NCBI GenBank assembly: GCA_907165135.1
Contig: OU015567.1
Coordinates: 14,761,001-14,825,000, forward strand
DNA: 64,000 nt
Direction: 5' to 3'
From: Oikopleura dioica
Taxonomy: Eukaryota > Chordata > Appendicularia > Copelata > Oikopleuridae
Part shown: positions 53,869-64,000 of the stretch, one piece after another
Position numbering within the stretch: position 1 is the stretch's first letter
Layout of the letters: each line of letters opens with the position of its first letter
Position numbers and translations under genes: made by a program
Notes under the pieces: model-generated
The model's input: only the letters and a program-made list of their open reading frames with translations
Told to the model about the DNA's origin: nothing
Databases searched by the model: none

Positions 53869-56800
53869 TCAGGATTTCTTGTCTTTGAGGAGCTGCTCGA
53901 CTTGGTTCTCAAGCTGGCTGATGCGGTAGTTCTAAGATTTAGCGTTAAATCATTAAAATAAGCATTTTTAGACAAAGGAGGGCATGGGCAAACGAGCCAT
54001 TAAATCCCAAGTTCATGACCTTCGGGTTGTAAATCTTTAGGCTCAAGCCGTCCGTTTAGGCGGTAAGGGGCTTACCTGCTTCTCAATAAGCCGCTGCTTA
54101 GTGTCAATGACTTGTTGCATTTGGATTCTTTCTGCTTGAACAGCCTGTTCGGCTTTAGACGCCTTTTCCAGCAGCATTCGCGAGGTCGATTCCCCTGGGT
54201 CTAAATTATTAGGTCAGCCGCGAAAAAAAGTAGACGTAAGATATTTTAACGATTAAAAACACCATTTTTAGACAAGTTGTAAATTAAGGAGTCATCATTT
54301 TATCGGTTATCGGAGAAGTAGACTTACCATTGTTGTTATTGCTTTGGCTATCAGAGAGTTTTTTCAGTAGCTTGGCGTTGTCAGATTCAAGGCGAAGAAT
54401 TTTAGATTCGAGCTCTTCATTGATTTTAATTAGCTCCTCTGGGTCTCGCTGAAATGAGGGGTTAGAGACTTTTGGGGAGAATTAGCTGCTTACTTGGTGA
54501 TTTTGATTAAGCCACGTGCTTGTTAGTTCATTTTTCGTCCGCATGCCGATGCTTTCTTGAAGGTAGTGCACTTCGTTGTCCAACTCGTCAAGCGCCTTTT
54601 TCGTATCGATGCCGTTTTGATTGAGGTGGATGGGAATGAGCTCGGGTGGAGAATTCGAGTTGAAAGATGGGTTCTGGAATGAAAGGGGGTCTCTTCTTGG
54701 TGTTAACAACGGTGCTGAAGGAAAATGATAAAGAATCTTCAATAACCGTATCGCCGCCTGTGTCGGTCCGATTCTTATAAGAAAATATTCTTTTCATGCT
54801 ATTTATCTACTTATATCAAACGGGCTCTTTATCATTTCATTCATAAATTTTAATTGTGAAAATTATACACATTAGCTTCCAAAGAAAAGTGAGAATATGT
54901 TGATCAGATTGGAAGCAAGATTGAAAATGATGACTATCAAAGTTTATGGAAAAACTATTGATTTAGTCGTTGCCAAAAATGAAATGAAAACTTACTGGAG
55001 GAAGGCTTTTCTATATAGATTTCGTTTTCGTTTTCCAAGCTCGATTTAACTTTGTCGAGCACATTGCGTAAGTCTCTTAGCTGCTCGTTTCTCCTCAGAT
55101 CCTCGTTTTGCGCCAGAACGGAGCTCAGTACCTGCTGTAACTTTGCCAGTTCCACTCCAAGCTCAACATGTCCCTCGAAACCCGCTTTTAGCGGCATCTG
55201 ATATATTTAAATTAACGTCGATGCCGGCTTAAATCCCTTCTGGGAGAGGGCAGTCTATTTTTCACCTGACGAGTGGAGATTGCTTCTACGAAATTCTTGT
55301 ACTCGTCACGCTGCGAGTCGAGCACTTCGTTGAGGTATGAAAGATAGTCTTCTTTGGCTCCGAAGCGGGCGCCGTTGGCCATTGATTGCACTATTTTCGC
55401 GGTCAAGGTGAGCGTCCGGCTCGCCCGATCGTTCGGCAGCGACGGCGCCAGTGCGAACAACGAGGGCGTTAATAATGCTGGACATAATAGTCGGAGAAAG
55501 AGCGATCCTTTAATGAAAAAGGTTAATCAATATATTCATGTTGCAGAATCAGAGTCGTTGTTGACAGTTCGCATCTCTTCAACAAGGCAGCTTTTACCCG
55601 CGAGTTCGAGTGATTAATAAATAAACTACAAATGAGAATCAATATTGATGTGAACCTTGACAGACCTTGGTAAACATTTATGTCGATTTTTTTAATCATT
55701 TTTCATACTCATCAAAAATGAAACTTTCCATCCTTTCTATTCGGGCGTCAAAATAATTCATTTGAAAAAGAAAACTTGTTATCTTTGTTGATTCAACAAT
55801 TTTGACAAGAAGGATAATCCAATTTTCAAAACATTAATAACATACAAGACGCATTTAAAACGCTTGCAAGTAACAAGTGCTCAATTCAGAACCAGCTGGA
55901 AAAACAATAATTTGATTCAGAAAACTCAGGTTCCAAATCTGCTTTGTAATCAGCGATTACGATTTGCTCTCAGACGTTCCACTTCAATGTTCGCCCAGTT
56001 TGATGGCATAATAAACTCGAGAGAAGTTACTTTTGGCTGTCTAGAGGATTATACTCTGGTTTGGTCGAAAGTGGATTAGAACAGTTCGGGGACGCTCGTC
56101 TAAATTACCAAAGATTTTTGGTAATGCATTACCAAAAATTGGTAATCCATTACCAAATTTTTTCAACAATTGCAATTTTTTTGCTCAAAAAATACGTAAA
56201 TCACTTCAAAATGTATCCTACCAGACAGGCGCGGAGCGCACACAGGCTGTCTGACCTAGCAAAATCAGCCATTTTTGGGAAGTTTGGTAATGCATTACCA
56301 AAAATTGGTAATGGATTACCAGATAGTAAATTTAGACGAGCGTTTCCCCAACAGTTTTCGCGAACAAAATTTCGAAATCATGTTCGTTCAAATTACCTGC
56401 AATCAGACGGTCGATAAGTTTTTCGCGGCCCCATTCTTTCGTCCGATCTCGCCAGGCGACGTACACCTCGCGCAGTTCATTTGGGAAGAAATTCTTTTGC
56501 GCGATGATCCTTCTCACGGCTGTATACGCAGTGCGCGTAAGCTGTGATCGATTTGCCTCCAAATCCCCATTCGGAGATAATCTTTTTCGACCGTTCAATA
56601 CTTTCAATCTGGGTCTTCCAGGTTACTTTGTGCTCTGTAGAAAATTGTCTGTACTAAGAATGCGAAATTATGTCCGGCTTTCCTTTCTTTGTCGACTTCG
56701 CAGTCGATTTCGCCGGAGTTGCTGATCACATCTCTTACAACTTGACTCAAGCACTCGTTGAGGTAATTTCGACAAACGAGTTTCAGAAACGATTCGATGG

Positions 56801-57940
56801 ATTTTGATCCAATTGAGTTTTCTCTGAAAAGAAGCGCTTCTTGTTCTTCCCCAAGACGTTTGACTTCAAGTTCCATCAAATCGGTCAGATAGTCCTAGAA
56901 AAACAAGTTTGGAAGAGAAAGAAATTGACTTGAGCGCTACTTTCAGCTTTCCAGTGTCCATCATCAAGCGCACCATGGATCCAGCAACGCGTTCTTTCTG
57001 CTCAGCATTCATAGCGGGGCCAAGGATTTGACTTATTCGGAGGTAGTGTGTGGTGAGATACTCAGCGAAGGGTTTGTACAGTTCAAGCGGCAATATTTTT
57101 AGGGACTGGTAGCGTGTCTTAATTTTCAGAAAATAGCGTTGAAGGGGGGAAAATGGAACGAACCTTCATACGGACGGATATTTCAGATTTTGAGGTCGAC
57201 TTCGGGGTTGTTACTGGAAACCATTTTTCGAAAAATTGACCCGTAGTCAACGAGCTGATCGGTATATTCACAAGTCCTAAAGAGACACTTTCAGGATTAC
57301 AAAAAACACGATACAAATTACCGATATAATCTTTATCTTTTCTATGTTTCTTTTTGTCCGATTCGCGATAGATGTGCAAACGAATGGTTTCAATTCTGAT
57401 GTCCGGCAGAAATGGAAACTCGAAGTACTCGCCCCACACAATCGACCCAGATTGAATACCGTTTGAGCTGTTTTGGATTTCTTTTACAGACGTTCTACGA
57501 AACAAGTATTAACCCAGAAGACTGAGGAGCAAAGCGGCTTACCGCGCGTAGATTTGTTCGTTAAAATGGACTTCTGCATAGTAGCGTCTATTTTTTGTTG
57601 GCAGACCTTTCGCTTCAGACACCCAAAGCTCAAGCTGTGTAGCATGGCGGCGCCGGTTATTCCTGTCAGGCGACTTGTTGTTATGGAAGTCTGCCAGCCA
57701 GCGTTCCACGTGACCTTGTGACTCGCATTGAAGCTTGTGAATTCCCTGAGATATTGATCGATAGAAAAATCTAGTCATTTACTCAGCACCGACCTTGTGA
57801 GGATGAGCTACTTCAATCGTGTAGTTCCGGCCGGATATGATGCTACTGTGCAGTGGCCGAGCGGTCCAGGGCTCCGCAACGGAACATTTGAAATTGTCAG
57901 CTTTTGTAAAAACCTCGTTTTCGTCCTGCTCTCGAATCAT
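53869..57940 (-). CDS. SynGAP/DAB2IP/RASAL2-type Ras GTPase-activating protein
   Basis: Stimulates GTP hydrolysis on Ras/Rap. From ATG 57940: split PH domain (PLHSSIISGRNYTIEV; RHATQLELWVSEAKGLP), C2 domain (SIVWGEYFEFPFLPDIR, RLHIYRESDKKK, LVNIPISSLTTGQFFEKWFP), then the RasGAP domain: LPLELYKPFAEYL, LLFRENSIGSKSIESFLKLV (arginine-finger region), ELREVYVAWRDRTKEWGREK, DRLIAG|SLFLRLLCPALL (FLR motif intact), RTLTLTAKIVQSMANGARFG. The tail has DPLSFQNPSFNS (a SynGAP-family motif, PLSFQNPLF) and a coiled coil ending LENQVEQLLKDKKS. A MITE lies in the intron about 55508-56396. Several small tail exons are not individually placed. Confidence 0.88.
56085..56360. mobile_element. MITE with GGTAATGCATTACC palindromes in a RasGAP intron
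   Basis: Imperfect terminal repeat GGGGACGCTCGTCTAAATT near 56091 and AATTTAGACGAGCGTTTCCCC near 56329. Inside each arm lie the perfect 14-bp palindrome GGTAATGCATTACC (about 56120 and 56286) and a neighbour, GGTAATCCATTACC or GGTAATGGATTACC. No clear target duplication. Confidence 0.65.
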
Positions 57941-58371
57941 TTTCTCGCCTCATTTAAGACACCATTCTAAGACAAAAAGACCGCGATATTTTTTGAACCA
58001 TTGCCATCGTTAAACTCCCAGCGAAACAAGCAAATTATTACTCAAAAGAAAGTGTAATTATCCCAAAGAAAAATGAGGTTTCAGGTTATTTTTTAGCGAA
58101 TTTGCATGATGTTTTACAAACTGTACAAATTTTACCAACTCAATCAAGTAAGAACCGTATACATTCAATTAGCCACTTCCATGTTTTTTTAAATGTTTTT
58201 ATTGTATTCGTTTATTTGCTCAGAAAAGCAGAACATGTTTAGTTACAGTAGATTACGAAGCAAAACAAAGGTTTCAAAGTGTTACTTCAAAAGCTCAATT
58301 CTTTGTTCTTCAAGTTGACGAATGTTTGGGCAGGAATGAAACACAACACGGAGGAAATTGGGACGAAGTTG
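57941..58371. other. Intergenic
   Basis: Promoter side of the RasGAP gene and 3' side of the phosphatase gene. No feature supported. Confidence 0.5.
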
Positions 58372-60130
58372 TCACAGGAAGAGGACTTGGACTGTTATGT
58401 CGTCACGGTACATTCGACTTTCTTCGGGCGAGTGAGCCAAGCTGCGGCGGACTTCTATCTCGTCATATCCTTAAAAATATAAATATCATTGACGCTTGCG
58501 GAGAGGCCCTACCATCCCATCCTTCTCCAATGGCTCTTCTTATTAACATCGTAGCAGCATTTGCTTCAAAAACTTCTGGATCGCGCTCAAGATACGCTCC
58601 AATAAGGTGAGCAACATCAGCGTGCCCTAGAACGTCCCAAAGACCATCGCTGGCGAGAACGATTGCGCGATCTGTGACGCCAAGGCGATGATAACGAATC
58701 TGAAGGATCGATCTTGATCTCGCTCGAAGAGGAGGAAGTTGATTACCTGAGGTTTTGCAGAGAGGTAAGGCGGTGTTCGGTAAAAAGGTAAAACAAGTTT
58801 GTCTGGCTGACCATCATTGTCCAAATCAAGGTTGCGGTCTTCAATCGAGGTAAGTTCTGATAGCGTCATTTTGAATCTAAGCAATTTTTGAACATGCGAT
58901 TTTCACGAAGAACAAGAATTCACCTGCAGTCGCCAAAAGCGCGAAGAGGGCTCAAATATCCAAGAAGTCGTTGATTTCGTAGCACCGATCGGGATTCGTT
59001 CTTTGGATGATTGGAGAGCACTCGCTGGACTTCGCGCTGATTCTGGCCGCTGTGGACCGAGCTCATTTTCTTCGGGATCCACTTTTTGTCGCCAGCTTGT
59101 TGGATGAGTAGGCCGGCTGCGTCGCCGATGTTTCCTACGTAGAGATGCTGGTTCTGGATATAGGTAAAGCAGGAGACGGCGCCGGATACAGCAGCACGAA
59201 TCATCCACGGATCGCAATCTGGCTCCAGCGCGTCAGAAAGCAAATCCTTGTCCAACTGTACTGCGGCGAGATAAATCGACTCTGTCGGCGAGCGACGTTG
59301 CGTTTCAAGATCGCTGATAAGCTTCTCGCCAAAGTTCATGAGCTTCCTCAAGAAATCAGCGTTGGCGTAGGTGATGGAAAGTGAGGGCTCGTGGGCAGTT
59401 CGGAAAAAGTTCGGGTTCGACTTCGGGGATTAGCGAAATCTAAAGTTCACGTCGCGACAAAGTTAACTGCGCATTATTCAATAGTTTTAAGGTCAATTAA
59501 ATTCGAAAATCCCTCCCGGAAGGGGCTTGTTCGAGTAATAGAGATCAAGCATCTTTTCAATATCTTCGTTTGAGAGACAAGCGAGATGGATGTAGTAAAA
59601 CAGACGTTCAGATGCAAGCTGAAGGCGCAGTTAATATCAGCTAAAGCGAGGAAGTGGATGGAAAAGTTTTTAAAAGGTTAACCTTACTACGCTAAGTAGT
59701 GCATTTGCGTTACCGGAGCGCTCAGTCCTTCGAATAATTAAGAAAAAATTAGTCTGTTCTATCGACTTTTAATTCAGTAGTGACTTACTTGAGCGCACCA
59801 CGGACCAGCATGACCATCGAACACGCCGCTCATGATTGAATGTCCATTTGCCGAGCGGGATTGACATAACGATCGGCTAAGCGTTCAGTAAGAATCATCA
59901 ATCGCAAACAGTTTTCATTACGCAACACTGTTTGAGTGTGTGAACTTTTGTTTCACCTCGTTTTCGTTCAAAATTTGAACTCACCGATCCTCAGTTGGAT
60001 TGTTCGAAGGGAGAAGATTTGAGTGGACTTGTCGAACGCGGCTATTTCGCGAGTTGAAATTGACGATTTGCTCGCGCAGGCCGAGAATTGACTGTACTTC
60101 TTCGGGCGATACTTCTGGTTTTGAACATCT
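58372..60130 (-). CDS. Pyruvate dehydrogenase phosphatase (PDP1-like, PP2C family)
   Basis: Mitochondrial PP2C-type phosphatase that reactivates pyruvate dehydrogenase. Most upstream block seen: PEVSPEEVQSILGL and SNNPTEDR (about 60130-59985). Then GHSIMSGVFDGHAGPWCAQ (metal-binding DGH), LASERLFYYIHLACLSNEDI, AVSGAVSCFTYI, LYVGNIGDAAGLLI, RLLGYLSPLRAFGD, TPPYLSAKPQ|IRYHRLG, AIVLASDGLWDVLGHADVAH, SPEESRMYRDDITVQVLFL and the stop at 58372. Metal-ligand motifs DGH, SDGLWD and RDDIT are intact, so it should be active. Introns decoded are GT-AG. The first exon with the targeting peptide was not identified. Confidence 0.88.
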
Positions 60131-62020
60131 TTCCTAGGAGAATATTAAAATATAAGACCTTTGCAAGAGAATATAACATGAGAGCGTCTTGAAATTTGCG
60201 GAAGCTTCTTTGGTGGGGTAGCTTCTTAATTAAAATTCAATTATGTTCTTTAATTGAGATGGGAGGAAGTCGTTCAGTGGGATTAAGATCTACCCAAATC
60301 TAAGTACAAGACTTCACCGAGCGTTATCTTTATGTAAAGTTTTCGCACAGAGAGGTTTGGTTATTGGGTACATTCTTATCTCACTGAAAAACTTCCTGTT
60401 ATCTCGAGTGTTGAACAATAATTGAACTTTATAATTAGACCTAAGAGTCCGCGTTATCAACTCTTTCAAGTAGAATGAACGATTTCCTGCAAGAAAAATT
60501 TCTAGCACCCTAGCCATAAAAATTGTGATTCTCGGCGAAGTAGGTGGCGCAGCGTCATAGCTTTTTCAAACCGATTTCTTTTTGATAGACATTCTGTCCA
60601 ATAAAGGTCTAGAAAAGCCGCTTTTCTAGCTATTATATTCTAAATTAGGAAACCTGTTTTCGAGTTTTTTTTTCATTTTTACGAGGCGCTTAATCTACTG
60701 CCCTAATTTCTACTTACGAGTCTTGTTTGTTCGGCAAAGCCGGAGATTCTTCGCAGTTGTTGAAAATGGCTGGTCTTGAGTGCTCTTTGCATTCAACTCC
60801 TTCGGTCGCTACTTTCTTATTTCTCGATAAAGCGGCTCTTTCAAGCCATAATCTTCTGATTCGATCTCTGTTGTCCAAAAGGAAGTTCGGTTATGCAATT
60901 GGGTTTTTCTCTAGCCACACCTCTTGAGCTATTCTAGGGTCAGCGAGGAGTTTATAATCAATAATTTCTAGCTCGTTTCAAATCCAAAGAGCTTTTTATA
61001 CGATTATTGCTCAAGAAATTGGAAATTAAAAAAATTCTTCTTGCAAAATTGATATTTTTCTCCTTGAAAATACAAAAATGCAATAATTGTTCTCAGACCC
61101 TAGCTTTGTGGGCGTTGCTAAAGCACTCTGTAATGGTATCTCTCTGTAGGTGTCCAGAATCAGCACAGTCACAGTGCGAAAATCGCGAATAGGCGATTGT
61201 TCTTACGATAACGAAGCGAAGCAGCTTTTTCTGAATTCGTAAATTTAGACTCTTTTTTATTCCGGCCGTAAAAGTGAAAAGTAGGGCGGTTGACTTCTGT
61301 TGAATCAGTCTGAAAAAGAACCAAAAGAACACAAATAGCAAAATAGAAAAGTCTGTAAAAAGGGTCGAATGAGAATTCTGCCATCGAAGCGCGGCTGAAC
61401 TTCTTTTGTGTATTCATGGCGCCCACGATATTCCAAGATTCCAAAAAAGGAATCTACTCCACCGGATCCAAAGAGGATAAACCTTTTCTTTTTGCATCGA
61501 GAACGGCAACCTGTGTAGACAAGCTGAGTCAGGGTCTGAAAGATCTTTAGTGATAAGCCGCAAGCGGCTTTATTAAAAACGAAGCCGTAATTATAAAATA
61601 GACTGAAGTGGTAATATTCTAATTTAAGATCTCTCAGACCCTGACTCAGGTTTTCAACACAGATTTCCAAACCCATGTAAGAAAATTTTCATTTTTTGAA
61701 ATAAAAGTTATTCTGAAATGATTTTCTCTATAAACGCTTCAAAGAAGTTTTTAGGAAATGTTTCATTTTAGGAAAGTCGCGACTAATTAAAGAAAATCCT
61801 CGAGATATTGGATGAATGTTTCGGAGCGTTGCGAAGTGGTTCGAACGGACGAAACGAACCAATCAGCGCTAGTCTCTCGCGCTGAGCGACCGATGACGGG
61901 AAAAATGGATTTTCCTTTTTTCGCACTTTTGTTTCGCCGCCCAGATTTGGTTTTAGAGAAACTGCACGCGTGTTTCTTCCTTCATTGTTTTGATATTTAC
62001 GAATTCTTTTTTTAGATAAA
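60131..62020. other. Intergenic; weak minus-strand frame and a MITE
   Basis: No convincing gene. A minus-strand frame (61444-61169) encodes MNTQKKFSRASMAEFSFDPF and one hydrophobic segment FYFAICVLLVLF; not called. A CCAAT motif at about 61857 (ACGAACCAATCAGCGC) lies about 160 bp before the RNA-binding gene and may be part of its promoter. Hairpin MITE at 61503-61671. Confidence 0.5.
61503..61671. mobile_element. Hairpin MITE, hAT-like family (copy 9)
   Basis: AACGGCAACCTGTGTAGAC, GCTGAGTCAGGGTCTGAAAG ... CTCTCAGACCCTGACTCAGG TTTTCAACACAG; core stem AAGCCGCAAGCGGCTT. Confidence 0.75.
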
Positions 62021-64000
62021 ATGGGAGATTTCGGTCAAAATCCGATGGCAAACCAAGGATCGGGCTGGTCCGCGCCCAAAGCAATGGGAGGAGGCGGCGG
62101 TCCTCCGGTAATTTTGCTTTTTATGACTATATAACGACTTCTCTAGCCATTTATGAACGGTCCTCCTGGAGGTGGAGGCTTTGGCGGCCCTCCAGGCGGC
62201 GGAGGATTTGGCGGTCCACCAAGAGGAGGCGGCTTTGGAGGTCCTAGAGGGGGTGGCTTCGGCGGACCCCCGAGAGGAGGAGGCTTCGGGGGCGGCTTTG
62301 GAGGTCCTCCCGGTGGATTCAACGGAGGGGGCGGCTTTGGCGGCGGCGGTGGCTTCCGAGGTGGTTTTCGGGGTCGCGGCCGTGGCCGAGGAAAGCCAGC
62401 TCCAACTAATGTCGGTGAGTTACGCTTTTCCGCTTTCCCGCGGTTGATCAAATATTTAGTGAAAAAACGAAAAGGGTACAAGGGAGCGGCGCAAAAGCAA
62501 AAAGAACCCGCCAAGCCATCAAGACAGCTTTTCGTCCGCCCAATTGAAAATGGCACTAAGTAAAAACAGAAACATAGAGGAAAAGGTAGTAACGATTGTT
62601 CTAGGGTCTCGGAAGTGCGCGACTACTTCCAAGTTTTCGGAGAGCTGCGCGACGTTTACCTGCCAAAGGACTACTATACAAAAGAGATGAAAGGCGTAGC
62701 TTACGTCGAGTGAGTTTAAAAACATTCGTAACAGTACTTGTAAACAGTAACAGTGTCTTGTCAGCAACTGACCGCTAGAATGACTCACAAACGATCAAAA
62801 AATGAAAGAGTAACAGCTTTTTTCGCTCAGAATAATTCAAAGGGCCTCAATTTTGCCAACAAAAATAAGACCTCAGGATACAGACCAGAAAGTTTTCCTC
62901 CCAGACGAGAAAAAAAGCTCAGGATTGATAACACATAAACTTGAAAAATTAAGTCATTTGAGAAAGAAAAGAATGTGTGAAAGACATCATCAGAGACCTT
63001 TGAATCGGTGTGTCTTTTAATGATCACTTCTAAGACTACTTTCACTCATCCGTCTGCTTATGAGTCCGTTCCTGCGTCAAAGATTCACTTTTATTAGAAT
63101 TACTTTTCTAATTGGGACTTCCTGTTAGCTCTTAGTTGTATGCCAGTAGCAGAGCTGCTAAAAAAGATACGCCTGCATAAACAAAAGCAATCTTGTTAAA
63201 AATTTCAAGCCATGGTCATTAAAATAGCTTTCCTAAACTTTAAACCTAACCGATTCCAAAAGGTATAAGGAGCAAGAAGACGCCGAAGAAGCCCAAGCCG
63301 CCATGGACGGGTGCGAATTTAACGGCAAAAATATCTCAGTCACTTTCGCTCAGGGCGACAGAAAATGTAACTAGTAGATCATGAATCTTAATTTTAAAAA
63401 CATGAAAAATAGCGAAAGAAACGATGGCGACAGGAGTGTACGCTACTAACATGGAAATTGAAATGCTCAAAAAAGAGCTCGCCAAAGAACAGGAGAGACT
63501 ATCGAAGGCGGCAAGAGGAGAACGGATTTCTCCACCAAGGGTACGGAAATATTTTACAATCACCATGGCGCTAGCTTGATGCTTGTGTAGTTCGCCGAAT
63601 TGGACGACAATGGAGCTCCCATTGTCAAGCCAATGGTCAAAGATGATAGAGACAGAAGGAGAGGCGATCGGCGAGATCGGGACAGGCGAAGAAGAAGTCG
63701 AAGTAGAAGCCCTAGACGAGGCCTTGGCGGAGGACGCGATAGAGGACCAAGAGACGATGACGATGATTGCCCAGAGTTCAGAAAGCGTCCTGTAAGTAAT
63801 CCTCGAAAGAAACAAATCCTTACCTCTTTTAGGAATCCGATAAGGTAGATGATCATTGCCGTGCAGCAAAATTTGCTGATATCCGGCAATCAGATTAGTC
63901 TTTAGAATTTCTATTGCCTGTAAATTTTTGATATTCTGACGAGATCTTTGTTTAGGATAAAATAGATGATTGTCCAGAGTTCGCAGGTCGCCCTGGCCGA
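62021..64000 (+). CDS. RGG/RRM/RS-domain RNA-binding protein (3' end outside window)
   Basis: Probable splicing or mRNP protein. ATG 62021, 4 bases after TTTTTTTAG. Exon 2 is a Gly-rich stretch of GGPPGGGGFGG/PRGGGFGG repeats ending in FRGRGRGRGKP (RGG box). An RRM follows over three exons: RNP2-like RQLFVRPI, VSEVRDYFQVFGELRDVYLP, RNP1-like KGVAYVEYKEQEDAEEA and NGKNISVTF. Then a helix (EIEMLKKELAKEQERLSK), an RS segment (RRRRSRSRSPRRG) and DDCPEFRKRP. Exons 62021-62107, 62147-62414, 62460-62559, 62605-62709, 63263-63366, 63413-63540, 63591-63791, a 12-nt microexon 63833-63844 (ESDK), then from 63957 (DKIDDCPEFAGRPGR). All introns GT-AG. The orthologue is not clear. Confidence 0.8.

Noticed and set aside
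53639-53869. Minus-strand frame MTENLTEQRTSTS...
   Set aside because: Begins at the RasGAP stop codon region and has no motif; likely 3' UTR.
61169-61444. Single-TM minus-strand frame MNTQKKFSRAS...
   Set aside because: One hydrophobic segment only, no homology recognised, no acceptor before the ATG; left uncalled.
62143-62556. Minus-strand proline-rich 137-residue frame
   Set aside because: Antisense of the glycine-rich RGG exon.

Overview
This window looks like nuclear DNA of a compact animal genome, most likely an appendicularian (larvacean) tunicate. The evidence is: introns mostly 32-100 bp, genes packed 60-120 bp apart on one strand with an acceptor-like (T)nAG just before each ATG (as expected for spliced-leader operons), several introns that cannot be GT-AG when the conserved reading frame is respected, a TTAGGG-type telomeric tract, and animal-specific gene content (AQR, DNAJC9, RSBN1, a nuclear receptor, a SynGAP-type RasGAP). 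The species call is inference. All gene names come from recognising protein motifs by eye; no search was run.

Layout. 1-2535 (+): 3' end of an NDUFAF4-like gene, TEX264-like and LSM12, head to tail. 2986-4891 (-): a small basic protein and a DMAC2/ATP5S-like LRR protein. 5203-5832 (-): unrecognised exons. 7613-11577 (+): a PIP4K2-like lipid kinase with degraded catalytic motifs, carrying an antisense C2H2 zinc-finger gene inside one intron. 11578-13645: transposon-rich gap (TA-flanked MITE, 750-bp fold-back). 13646-18188 (+): SWEET transporter, then RSBN1/KDM9-like. 18568-26841 (+): probable operon RPL23A-RPS7-RPS18-RAB5IF-DNAJC9-AQR. 27382-33143 (+): PIG3-type quinone oxidoreductase whose last coding exon is split by a 4.3-kb fold-back element. 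33375-34924 (+): MICU-type mitochondrial EF-hand protein. 35838-43854 (-): intact-looking, young Ty3/gypsy LTR retrotransposon. 44340-45581 (+): two small genes. 45909-47049 (-): cathepsin B. 47920-51014 (-): NR1H (LXR/FXR)-like nuclear receptor. 52243-52703: hAT-type MITE. 53869-57940 (-): SynGAP/DAB2IP-type RasGAP. 58372-60130 (-): pyruvate dehydrogenase phosphatase. 62021-64000 (+): RGG/RRM/RS-domain RNA-binding protein, cut by the window end.

The most interesting theme is the link between short inverted-repeat transposons and introns. A dispersed hAT-like hairpin family (terminal CTGGGCTCGGCAA, nine copies seen) sits inside a TEX264 coding exon with an 8-bp target duplication, so that removing the element plus one duplication copy restores the frame and leaves a GC-AG intron. 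Other copies provide or adjoin splice sites of neighbouring genes, and the first RPL23A intron has non-canonical ends, a 4-bp direct repeat and inverted termini. The 4.3-kb fold-back in the oxidoreductase behaves the same way at sequence level. The second notable point is a textbook -1 frameshift signal (A AAA AAC, 7-nt spacer, stem-loop) joining gag to pol in the retrotransposon.
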